A DNA stretch of 64,000 bases from Myxococcales bacterium (GTDB lineage: Bacteria; Myxococcota_A; Polyangia; Polyangiales; Polyangiaceae): contig SECP01000019.1 of the NCBI GenBank assembly GCA_004193285.1, positions 1-64,000 of the forward strand. Reading direction: 5' to 3'. The notes below the pieces were generated by a model. It had not been told where the DNA came from. It searched no databases and saw nothing but the letters and a program-made list of their open reading frames with translations. This document shows, piece by piece, positions 35,113 to 42,915 of this stretch. The position numbers and the translations under genes are program-made. Every line of letters starts with the position of its first letter. Within the stretch, counting starts at the first letter, position 1.

Positions 35113-36761
35113 GGCGCCTCCTTGGTGTCATCGGGCTAGTCACGCTGGCCGCTTGCAGCGGGGGAGGCAGCGACGACAATCGTTCTCCGCAATCGGGCGG
35201 AACGGCGGGCACCTCGGGTACCGGTGGCTCCGATCCGGGGCCGGATCCCAGCTCCGTGTGCGGTCAGTCCAAGCTCGGCTTGCCGCGGCTTCGCCGGCTG
35301 ACCCGCGACGAGCTCCAGCGCACGCTGGAAGACGCGTTCCCGGAGGCCAAGAGCGCGTGGACGCTGAAGCTCAGCGCGGATCCGCTTTCCAAGCACGGCT
35401 TCGACAACGACGCGACCCTGCTCATCGTCAGCAACCAGACCGCGGGCGAGCTGGACCAGGCGGGTAAAGCCGCGGGAGCCGCGGTGAGCGGAGCCGCCCT
35501 CGCAACGATGCTGCCCTGCTCGGCGAGCGCGCCGGACGCGACTTGCGCTGGCCAATTTTTGGACAAGTACGGCAAGCGACTCTTTCGCCGGGCGCTGACC
35601 GCGGACGAGAAGACGAAGTACCTGGCCCTGTTCACGCAGGCTTCCACCGCCAAAGGTTTCCCGGCCGGCATCGCGTGGCTCACGCGGGCGCTGGTGCAGT
35701 CGCCGCACGTCGTTTACCGGCGCGAGATCGGCACCGCCCAAAACGGCACCTACCAGCTCACGCCGGCGGAGCTCGCCACCGAGCTTGCGTACGACTACAC
35801 CGGAACCGCGCCGAGTGAGGCGCTGCTAGCGAAGGCGGAAGCCGGGCAGTTGGCGACGCCGGAAGCGCTGGAAGCGACCGCGCGCGAGTTGCTCATGACC
35901 GAGGCGGGCTTGCGCACGGTGGAGCGCTTCTTCGACTCCTGGCTCCACTACGGTCGTACCTCCAGCGTCACGAAAGCGAACGTCTCCAACTTCGAAACGC
36001 TGCGCGACGAGATGGTAGCGGAGACACGCCGCTTCATCGGAGAGGTCGTGATCACCCAGAACGGCGGCTTGAACGAGCTGCTCACGGCCTCGTTCACCAC
36101 GCCCAGCGCCAACCTCGCCACGTTTTACGGCTTCCCGGCGCCAGCCTCTGCTTTCGCGGTCACGCCGCGGCCGGCCGGGCGTGGCATCGGCATCCTCGCG
36201 CAAGGCGCGCTGCTCGCGGCCCAGTCTGGGCCCAAGGCGTCGTCCCCCACGAAGCGCGGCGTGCTCGTCATGGATCGACTGCTCTGCCGCGTGGTTCCCC
36301 CGGTGCCGCCCACCGTACCCAAGCTCAGCGAGCCCATGCCGGGCCAATTCACGACCCGGCAGCACTACGAAGAGATTCACCTCAACGATGCGTCGTGCAA
36401 GGGGTGCCACGTTCGCTTCGACCCCATCGGCTTCGGCTTCGAGCATTTCGACGAAGCGGGCCGCTACCGTGAGCTGGACGGCGGGCTCCCGATCAACAGC
36501 GTGAGCCACATGCCCGGCGTGAACCCCGCGGACCACCTGTTCGAGTTCACCAGCCAAGAAGAGCTCGCGCAGGGGCTCGCGGCTCAGAAGGCGCCCTACG
36601 AGTGCACCACCGGGCTGGTCTCCACCTACGTAAACGGCGTGGCGGAGGCCTGCTTGGGCGAGACCAAGCGCGGCGCGTTCATCGACCGTCAGGTCGGCTT
36701 CGTGGACTACCTGGCGTCACTCGCGGCGGAGCCGCATTTCCGGCAGCGTCGTTCGCCCTAA
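35109..36761 (+). CDS. DUF1592/DUF1588-family lipoprotein, second copy, 550 aa
   Basis: ATG overlaps the DUF1552 stop. A lipoprotein signal (GLVTLAAC, Cys16) is followed by a Gly/Ser/Thr linker. Domains run as in the first copy: LPRLRRLTRDELQRTLED, FGKRLFRRALTADE-like YGKRLFRRALTADEKTKY, LTPAELATELAYDYTGTAP, ILAQGALLAAQSGPKASSP, DRLLCRVVPPVPPTVP, and the haem-type CKGCH at residues 430-434 with VRFDPIGFGFEHFDEAG. DRLLCRVVPPP-type motifs are diagnostic of DUF1588. Gene order is DUF1552 then DUF1592, the reverse of the first pair. Likely exported and membrane anchored with the Tat substrate. Confidence 0.85.
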   Translation: MRRLLGVIGLVTLAACSGGGSDDNRSPQSGGTAGTSGTGGSDPGPDPSSVCGQSKLGLPRLRRLTRDELQRTLEDAFPEAKSAWTLKLSADPLSKHGFDNDATLLIVSNQTAGELDQAGKAAGAAVSGAALATMLPCSASAPDATCAGQFLDKYGKRLFRRALTADEKTKYLALFTQASTAKGFPAGIAWLTRALVQSPHVVYRREIGTAQNGTYQLTPAELATELAYDYTGTAPSEALLAKAEAGQLATPEALEATARELLMTEAGLRTVERFFDSWLHYGRTSSVTKANVSNFETLRDEMVAETRRFIGEVVITQNGGLNELLTASFTTPSANLATFYGFPAPASAFAVTPRPAGRGIGILAQGALLAAQSGPKASSPTKRGVLVMDRLLCRVVPPVPPTVPKLSEPMPGQFTTRQHYEEIHLNDASCKGCHVRFDPIGFGFEHFDEAGRYRELDGGLPINSVSHMPGVNPADHLFEFTSQEELAQGLAAQKAPYECTTGLVSTYVNGVAEACLGETKRGAFIDRQVGFVDYLASLAAEPHFRQRRSP

Positions 36762-36791
36762 TCGCGGTGAAATAGCGCACCGGCGGCCGGC

Positions 36792-36817
36792 GAGCTCGAG
36801 CCGGGTCGCCCGAGCTC
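36792..36817. terminator. Possible hairpin after the second DUF1592 gene
   Basis: GAGCTCG (36792-36798) and CGAGCTC (36811-36817) form a 7-bp stem with 12-nt loop 30 bp after the stop codon. No U-tract is present, so it is only a candidate. Confidence 0.3.
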
Positions 36818-36831
36818 ACCCTCGGCTCGGC

Positions 36832-36853
36832 TTTCACACTGGTCAGTGTGAAA
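36832..36853. promoter_or_regulatory. 22-bp perfect inverted repeat, operator-like, upstream of the peptide-ligase operon
   Basis: TTTCACACTG (36832-36841), GT, CAGTGTGAAA (36844-36853) has ten matching bases per arm. It lies 45 bp before the first start codon of the five-gene operon, where a promoter is expected. Size and symmetry fit a dimeric TetR- or GntR-like repressor. No regulator gene is next to it. Confidence 0.6.
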
Positions 36854-36898
36854 CAAACCTGAAATATTCGCGAAGCTCCCGGGAACCAGGGAGCGCGC

Positions 36899-38356
36899 TT
36901 GGATGCGCAGGAAAGCCCGAGGGAGATGAAGTTCCACGGTTACGATCCGCAGAACGGTCCGTTTTTTGACGAGATTTTCGAAGCGCCGGACGCCCCGCGT
37001 TCCGGTTGCTCTCGGCTCGTCAACGGCATCAATGGCTTACCTGATGGAGAGCTTCTCGGGCGGCAAGCCGCCGCCGAGCGCGCTCTGCTCAGCATGGGCA
37101 TCACCTTCACGCTCAAGGGGGAAGGGGAGCGCATCTTCCCATTCGACATCATCCCGCGCATCATCACCGCCAAAGAATGGGAGCGCCTCGAGCGCGGGCT
37201 CAAGCAGCGCATCGAGGCGCTGAACCTGTTCATCGCGGACGTGTACGGCGACAAAAAGATCATCAAAGACGGCGTCGTCCCCGCCGACCTCGTTCACACG
37301 TGCGCGGACTACCGAGTCCAGTGCGAGGGGGTCAAACCTCCTCGCGGCATCTGGTGTCACATCACGGGCTCTGACTTGGTGCGCGACAAGAACGGCGAGT
37401 TCTACGTGCTCGAGGACAACTTGCGCTGCCCTTCCGGGGTCAGTTACGTCCTCGAAAACCGGCAGGTGCTCAAGCGCACCTTTCCGAAGATCTTCGAGAG
37501 CCTTCGGGTCCGGCCGGTGGACGATTACCCGCTGCGCTTACTGGAGACGCTTCGCCACCTCGCGCCGGACGCGGTGCCGGACCCGCGCGTGGTGGTGCTC
37601 ACCCCCGGTCGCTACAACAGCGCTTATTACGAGCACGCCTTCCTTGCCCAGCAAATGGGCGTGGAGCTGGTAGAGCCGTTCGACCTCGTCGTGCGGGACG
37701 GCTTCCTGCAAATGCGCACGACCGCAGGCCTGCAGCGGGTGGACGTCGTGTACCGGCGCGTCAGCGACGACTTCATGGACCCTCTGGCGTTCCGGCCGGA
37801 GTCGTTGCTCGGTGTGCCTGGCATCTTCGATGTGTACCTGAAGGGCCGCGTCGCGCTCGCCAACGCGCCCGGCACCGGCGTGGCCGACGACAAGGCCATC
37901 TACCGCTACGTCGAGCGGATCATCAAATACTACCTCGATCAGGACGCCATCATCCCCAACGTCCCCACCTACGTGTGCACCCACGAAGAAGATCGCAATT
38001 ACGTGCTTTCTCATCTAGAAGCGCTGGTCGTGAAGGCGACGGACGGCGCGGGCGGGTACGGAATGCTCGTCGGGCCGCACTCCACCGCCGCAGAGCGAGT
38101 GGATTTTGCGGAGCGCATCAAGAAAAACCCCCGCGGCTACATCGCTCAGCCCACGCTTTCGCTCTCGCGCGTGCCAACCATCGTCGGCGATCGCATCGAA
38201 GGGCGACACGTCGATTTGCGGCCCTACGTACTGTACGGCAAGGACATCCAGGTCAGCCCTGGCGGCCTCACGCGGGTCGCGCTGAAGAAGGGCTCGCTGG
38301 TCGTGAACTCCTCGCAGGGCGGCGGTAGCAAAGACACCTGGGTGCTGGCGTCGTGA
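36899..38356 (+). CDS. Circularly permuted ATP-grasp protein (DUF404/DUF407), 485 aa
   Basis: The full length matches the stand-alone circularly permuted ATP-grasp family. Motifs seen are YDPQNGPFFDEIFEAPD, FPFDIIPRIITAKEWE, RIEALNLFIADVYGD, GSDLVRDKNGEFYVLEDN, RCPSGVSYVLENRQ, VVVLTPGRYNSAYYEHAFLA, and the nucleotide/Mg segment VVKATDGAGGYGMLVGP. Family members are predicted ATP-dependent carboxylate-amine ligases that form peptide-like bonds. The start is a TTG with AGGGAG six bases upstream; an ATG at 36926 is an alternative that loses nine residues. It is the first gene of an operon with alpha-E, transglutaminase/DUF2126, a fused ligase and a second transglutaminase. Substrate unknown. Confidence 0.88.
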   Translation: MDAQESPREMKFHGYDPQNGPFFDEIFEAPDAPRSGCSRLVNGINGLPDGELLGRQAAAERALLSMGITFTLKGEGERIFPFDIIPRIITAKEWERLERGLKQRIEALNLFIADVYGDKKIIKDGVVPADLVHTCADYRVQCEGVKPPRGIWCHITGSDLVRDKNGEFYVLEDNLRCPSGVSYVLENRQVLKRTFPKIFESLRVRPVDDYPLRLLETLRHLAPDAVPDPRVVVLTPGRYNSAYYEHAFLAQQMGVELVEPFDLVVRDGFLQMRTTAGLQRVDVVYRRVSDDFMDPLAFRPESLLGVPGIFDVYLKGRVALANAPGTGVADDKAIYRYVERIIKYYLDQDAIIPNVPTYVCTHEEDRNYVLSHLEALVVKATDGAGGYGMLVGPHSTAAERVDFAERIKKNPRGYIAQPTLSLSRVPTIVGDRIEGRHVDLRPYVLYGKDIQVSPGGLTRVALKKGSLVVNSSQGGGSKDTWVLAS

Positions 38357-38387
38357 CGGCGCTGCGATTGCTGGGAGCTCACGAGCC

Positions 38388-39443
38388 ATGCTGAGCCGTG
38401 TCGCCGACGCCATCTACTGGGCCAGCCGCTACGTGGAGCGCGCGGAGAACGTCGCGCGCTTCATCGACGTCAGCCTCAATCTCATGCTGGAGAGCTCCGC
38501 TCACGGCGAGCGGGATTGGGCGTCACTGGTGCACACCACCGGGGACCAGGAGTTCTTCGAGAAGAAGTACGGCAAGGCTACGCCGGAGAACGTCACTCAG
38601 TTCCTGACGTTCGACGACGAGTACCCGAGCTCCATCCTGACGAGCGTCTCTCTGGCGCGTGAGAACGCGCGCAGCGTCCGCGACATCATCTCGCGGGAGA
38701 TGTGGCAGGAGCTCAACGAGTTTTACCTCATGGTCCTGCACGCCGCCCGCCCCGGTCAGCAGCCGGAGGACCTCATCGACTTCTGCGCGAAAGTGAAACG
38801 CGCCGGAATCTATTTCGAAGGCGTCACCAACGCTACGCTGTCGCGAGGGGAGGCCTTCCACTTCGCGCACCTGGGCCGCATGCTAGAGCGAGCGGACAAG
38901 ACCTCTCGCATTTTGGACGTGAAGTTCTTTCTGCTCACGCCGTCGCAGACGCAGGCGCAAGCGCAGACCCCCGCGCGAGCGCAGAGCCAAGCGCAGAGCC
39001 AAACCCAAACGCAGAGCCAAACCCAGGCGCAGACCCTTTCGGCGCAGACTCAGACCCAGACTCAGAACGGCAGCGTCGCGGTGGATCACGTGGGCTGGTC
39101 GACGCTGCTCAATTCGGCGAGCGCGTTGCAGATGTACCGTCAGATTTGGCACGTGACGTCGCCGGAGGCGGTGTCGGCGTTCCTGCTGTTGGATCGCAAC
39201 TTTCCTCGCAGCATCTTGCGCTGCGTCCGCCGCGCGCAGGAGAGCCTGCACAGCATTTCCGGCGCTCCACTGGGCTCTTTCGAGAGTGAAGGGGAGCGCT
39301 TGCTCGGGCGACTGCGCTCCGAGCTCGACTACGCAAAGATCGACGAGATCATGGAGCAAGGCCTCCACCAATACGTCGACGCCCTGCAGGGCCAGCTCAA
39401 CGAAGCCGGCTCCGCAATTCAGAGTCAGTTTTTCGAGTTCTAG
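38388..39443 (+). CDS. Alpha-E domain protein (DUF403) with Gln-rich insert, 351 aa
   Basis: Starts with the canonical alpha-E opening MLSRVADAIYWASRYVERAE and continues through helices with MLERADKTSRILDVKFFLL, ALQMYRQIW, and FLLLDRNFPRSILRCVRRAQ. The family is an all-helical domain that is always found with circularly permuted ATP-grasp ligases and is thought to assist them. Between residues ~185 and ~227 there is a low-complexity insert made almost only of Gln, Thr, Ala and Ser that breaks the family pattern without disrupting the frame. The gene begins 31 bp after the ATP-grasp gene. Role as ligase partner is inferred from family context. Confidence 0.87.
   Translation: MLSRVADAIYWASRYVERAENVARFIDVSLNLMLESSAHGERDWASLVHTTGDQEFFEKKYGKATPENVTQFLTFDDEYPSSILTSVSLARENARSVRDIISREMWQELNEFYLMVLHAARPGQQPEDLIDFCAKVKRAGIYFEGVTNATLSRGEAFHFAHLGRMLERADKTSRILDVKFFLLTPSQTQAQAQTPARAQSQAQSQTQTQSQTQAQTLSAQTQTQTQNGSVAVDHVGWSTLLNSASALQMYRQIWHVTSPEAVSAFLLLDRNFPRSILRCVRRAQESLHSISGAPLGSFESEGERLLGRLRSELDYAKIDEIMEQGLHQYVDALQGQLNEAGSAIQSQFFEF
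38941..39066 (+). repeat. Gln/Thr/Ala low-complexity coding repeat inside the alpha-E gene
   Basis: About 125 bp built of degenerate CAGAC, CAAGCG and CAGAGC units encode repeats such as QTQAQAQTPARAQSQAQ. All units keep the frame. It probably arose by slippage and forms a flexible loop between two helices. Confidence 0.8.
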
Positions 39444-39457
39444 CTTAGGTCCGTAAT

Positions 39458-42400
39458 ATGGCTATTCGTGTCGCGCTCACTCACAAGACGAGCTATCGCT
39501 ACGCCACGCCCGTGCTACTCGGCCCCCAGGTCGTACGGCTCCGGCCCGCGCCGCACGCGCGCACGCCCGTGCTCAGCTACTCGCTGCGTCTGGAGCCACG
39601 CGAGCACTTTCTGAATTGGCAGCAGGACCCGCAAGGGAACTTCTTGGCGCGGGTCGTGGTGCCGGAGCGCGTTCAAGAGTTCGCGGTCAACGTGGACCTG
39701 GTCGTCGATCTGGAGGCGATCAACCCCTTCGACTTCTTCCTGGAGGAGAGCGCGCAAAAGTGCCCGTTCACCTACGCTCCAGCGCTGCAGAAAGAGCTCG
39801 CGCCGTACCTCGCCAAGGGTGAGCGCGACGCCGCCTTCCGGGCCTTCATGTCGAAGCTCGACGTGCGGTCGCGCGGCACGGTGGACTTCCTGGTAGACGT
39901 GAACCGCTCCGTCCGCGAAGTGGTGGACTACGTCATCCGTCTGGAACCGGGCGTACAAACGCCCGAGGAAACGTTGCTGAAGGGCCGCGGTTCCTGCCGC
40001 GATTCGAGCTGGCTTTTGGTGCACGTGCTCCGCGAGCTGGGTATCGCGGCGCGGTTCGTCTCGGGTTACCTCATCCAGCTCGTCCCCGACCAAAAGCCGC
40101 TGGAAGGTCCGACCGGTCCGGAGTCGGACTTCACGGATCTCCATGCATGGTGCGAGGCGTACGTGCCGGGCGCCGGTTGGATTGGCCTGGATCCGACCTC
40201 GGGGTTGTTCGCCTCCGAAGGTCACATCCCGCTCGCCTGCTCGCCAGAGCCAGCGTCGGCGGCCCCCATCGAGGGCGGCATCGTGACGACGGACAAGGTG
40301 GAGGCCGAGTTCGGCTTCGAGATGAAGGTCGAGCGCGTCATCGACCGCCCACGCGTAACGAAGCCTTACACCGAAGAAGAGTGGCAGGCCCTCGTGGCCT
40401 GCGGCAAAGAGGTGGACCGTCGCCTGGTCGAGGGGGACGTGCGCCTGACGATGGGCGGCGAGCCCACGTTCGTGAGCAGCCGCCACCCGGACGAGCCAGA
40501 GTGGAACACCGCCGCGCTGGGCGGCACCAAGCACGAGATGGGCGACCGCCTGCTTCGACGCTTGCACGGAGCCTGGCAGCCGGGCGGCTTTCTGTTCCAT
40601 GGCCAGGGCAAGTGGTACCCCGGCGAGCCGCTGCCGCGCTGGGCGCTCGCTTGCTACTTCCGGCACGACGGCGTCCCCACGTGGCAGGACCCATCGCTCA
40701 TTGCGCTGACCGGCGCCAACCACGGTCATGGGCCCGAGCACGCCAAGCGCTTCATCGAGCGGCTCACGGAGCTGCTGTCAGTCGAGCAGCCGGGCACGAT
40801 GCCCGCCTACGAAGACGTTTGGTACCACCTCTGGCGCGAGAAGCGCCTTCCCACGAACGTGGACCCTCTGAAGTCTCGGTTGGACGACCCCATCGAGCGA
40901 GACCGGTTGACGCGCGTGTTCAAGCAAGGCCTGGACCGGGTGGTCGGCTACGTGCTGCCGCTCGCGCACTGGGGGCGGTGGGTCAGCGGTCGCTGGTTCT
41001 TGCGCGACGAGCACTGCTTCTTGATTCCGGGCGACTCCGCGGCGGGCTTCCGCCTCCCGCTGGACTCGCAGCCGTGGGCCGAAAAGCAAGATCGCGGCTT
41101 CGAGCCGCCGCTGGACCCGTTCGCGGAGCGCCCGCCGCTGCCTCGGCAGTTCACGTTCCCGGTCGCTGCGCGCGGCGGGGAAGGAGGGCCGCAGCAATAC
41201 ACGGGTCGCAGTGAGCCGACCCGCTTCGATAGGAGCCGCGTTCCGGGTGCCGGCGAAGGCAGCGCTGGTAGCAAGGCCCCTTCCGCGCCCAAGCCGGCGT
41301 TGGACGCGTACGGTGTCCGCCGCACCGCACCCTCCGCATTCGAGTCCGCAACCGGAGTGGTGCGCACGGCTTTGGTAGCCGAGCCACGCGAAGGCATCCT
41401 GCGCATCTTCATGCCGCCGGTCGCGACGCTCGAGGGTTACCTCGAGCTCGTCGCCGCGATCGAGCTCTGCGCCAAAGAGCTGAAGATGCCGGTGGAGCTA
41501 GAAGGCTACGGTCCGCCCGACGACCCGCGCCTCGGCAACTTCAAGGTCACGCCAGATCCAGGCGTGATCGAGGTGAACGTCCCGTTCGTCCGCTCCTTTC
41601 CGGAGCTCGTCGCCCAGACCGAGCTGCTCTACGAAGAAGCGCGCGCCGAGCACCTCGTGGCGGAGAAGTTCGAGCTCGACGGCGCGCACATCGGTTCGGG
41701 CGGCGGCAATCATTTCGTCATGGGCGGCGCCACCGCGGGGGACAGCCCCTTTTTGCGCCGGCCCGATCTGCTCGCGAGCCTCGTCTCGTTCTGGCACAAC
41801 CACCCGTCGCTTTCTTACCTCTTTTCTGGCCGGTTCATCGGGCCCACCTCGCAAGCGCCGCGTACGGACGAAGGCCGGGACGAGTCGGTGCACGAGCTGT
41901 CGCTCGCCATCTCGCGCCTGCCACCGCGAGGTGCGAGCGCCCCCCCTTGGCTGGTGGATCGCATCTTCCGCAACTTGCTGGTGGACCTGACCGGTAACAC
42001 CCACCGCACCGAGATCTGCATCGACAAGCTGTACTCGCCGGACGGCCCGACGGGGCGGCTCGGTTTGGTGGAGCTCCGCTCGTTCGAGATGCCGCCGCAC
42101 GCGCGCATGTCGAGCGCGACCCAGCTGCTCATCCGCGGCCTGCTGGCGAGCTTTTGGGAGCAGCCATACACGCAACCGCTCGTGCATTGGGGCACCCAGG
42201 TGCACGACCGCTTCCTCCTGCCGTACTTCGTGGATCTGGATTTCCAAGACGTGCTCGGAGAGCTGACTCGCCGCGGAATTGCGCTGGATCGTGCGTGGTT
42301 CAAGCCTCATTTCGAGTTCCGGTTCCCGCTGCTCGGTACGGTCGTCAAAGACACGACTCAGCTGGAGCTGCGCGCCGCGCTGGAGCCTTGGAACGTGCTC

Positions 42401-42865
42401 GGCGAAGAGAGCGCGGGGGGCGGTCAAGCCCGCTACGTGGACTCATCGCTCGAGCGCGTGCAGCTGCGGGTGTTCGGGGTCGCGCCCGAGCGTCATCATG
42501 TCTCGGTAAACGGGGTGGAGGTTCCGCTGAACCCGACCGGAACGCGCGGAGAGTACGTGTGCGGCGTCCGGTACCGCGCGTGGCAACCGCCTTCTTGCCT
42601 GCACCCGACCATCGGCGTCCACGGGCCCCTGCGCTTCGACTTGTACGATCGCTGGAACCAACGCTCGATCGCCGGCGCGACGTATCATATCGAGCATCCT
42701 GGGGGCCGCGCCGCCTTCGACCGGCCAGTCAATGCCGCCGCCGCGGAAGGGCGACGCATCGCGCGATTCAACGCTTTCGGCCATACCCAGGGCTCGTTCA
42801 CCCCTCAGCAGGTGCGCGTGAATCCCGACTTTCCGATGACGCTGGATTTGCGCTGGATTCAGTGA
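39458..42865 (+). CDS. Transglutaminase-like protease fused to DUF2126, 1135 aa
   Basis: Residues ~1-90 are the bacterial transglutaminase N-terminal domain (VALTHKTSYRYATPVLLGPQ). The papain-like core follows with the triad Cys180 (GRGSCRDSSW), His229 (DLHAWCEAY) and Asp245 (WIGLDPTSG). From about residue 275 the DUF2126 region runs to the end: FGFEMKVERVIDRPRVT, DVRLTMGGEPTFVS, GPEHAKRFIERL, PVELEGYGPPDDPRLGNFKVTPD in parts, GSGGGNHFVMGGAT, and FEMPPHARMS. DUF2126 has been linked by comparative genomics to glutamine-synthetase-like carboxylate-amine ligases. One polypeptide may thus both form and cut amide bonds. It is cytoplasmic by absence of a signal. The next gene starts in an overlapping GTGA or 50 bp after. 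Confidence 0.88.
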   Translation: MAIRVALTHKTSYRYATPVLLGPQVVRLRPAPHARTPVLSYSLRLEPREHFLNWQQDPQGNFLARVVVPERVQEFAVNVDLVVDLEAINPFDFFLEESAQKCPFTYAPALQKELAPYLAKGERDAAFRAFMSKLDVRSRGTVDFLVDVNRSVREVVDYVIRLEPGVQTPEETLLKGRGSCRDSSWLLVHVLRELGIAARFVSGYLIQLVPDQKPLEGPTGPESDFTDLHAWCEAYVPGAGWIGLDPTSGLFASEGHIPLACSPEPASAAPIEGGIVTTDKVEAEFGFEMKVERVIDRPRVTKPYTEEEWQALVACGKEVDRRLVEGDVRLTMGGEPTFVSSRHPDEPEWNTAALGGTKHEMGDRLLRRLHGAWQPGGFLFHGQGKWYPGEPLPRWALACYFRHDGVPTWQDPSLIALTGANHGHGPEHAKRFIERLTELLSVEQPGTMPAYEDVWYHLWREKRLPTNVDPLKSRLDDPIERDRLTRVFKQGLDRVVGYVLPLAHWGRWVSGRWFLRDEHCFLIPGDSAAGFRLPLDSQPWAEKQDRGFEPPLDPFAERPPLPRQFTFPVAARGGEGGPQQYTGRSEPTRFDRSRVPGAGEGSAGSKAPSAPKPALDAYGVRRTAPSAFESATGVVRTALVAEPREGILRIFMPPVATLEGYLELVAAIELCAKELKMPVELEGYGPPDDPRLGNFKVTPDPGVIEVNVPFVRSFPELVAQTELLYEEARAEHLVAEKFELDGAHIGSGGGNHFVMGGATAGDSPFLRRPDLLASLVSFWHNHPSLSYLFSGRFIGPTSQAPRTDEGRDESVHELSLAISRLPPRGASAPPWLVDRIFRNLLVDLTGNTHRTEICIDKLYSPDGPTGRLGLVELRSFEMPPHARMSSATQLLIRGLLASFWEQPYTQPLVHWGTQVHDRFLLPYFVDLDFQDVLGELTRRGIALDRAWFKPHFEFRFPLLGTVVKDTTQLELRAALEPWNVLGEESAGGGQARYVDSSLERVQLRVFGVAPERHHVSVNGVEVPLNPTGTRGEYVCGVRYRAWQPPSCLHPTIGVHGPLRFDLYDRWNQRSIAGATYHIEHPGGRAAFDRPVNAAAAEGRRIARFNAFGHTQGSFTPQQVRVNPDFPMTLDLRWIQ

Positions 42866-42915
42866 TCCAGAGCCAGAATCGACAGCCGCCTGCTTCTTCG
42901 CTTACAAGGGGCAGC

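Noticed and set aside
38941..39066. Repeat tract considered as CRISPR or intergenic repeat
   Set aside because: Units are too short and degenerate for CRISPR and lie in frame inside a coding region.
39515..40741. 408-codon antisense open frame in the transglutaminase/DUF2126 gene
   Set aside because: Overlaps the intact catalytic core on the other strand and shows no recognisable domain.
42154..42861. Long upstream extension of the fused ATP-grasp frame
   Set aside because: It is the shadow of the DUF2126 gene: Arg/Pro-rich, no family motif, and a GTG with AAGGGG exists at 42916.
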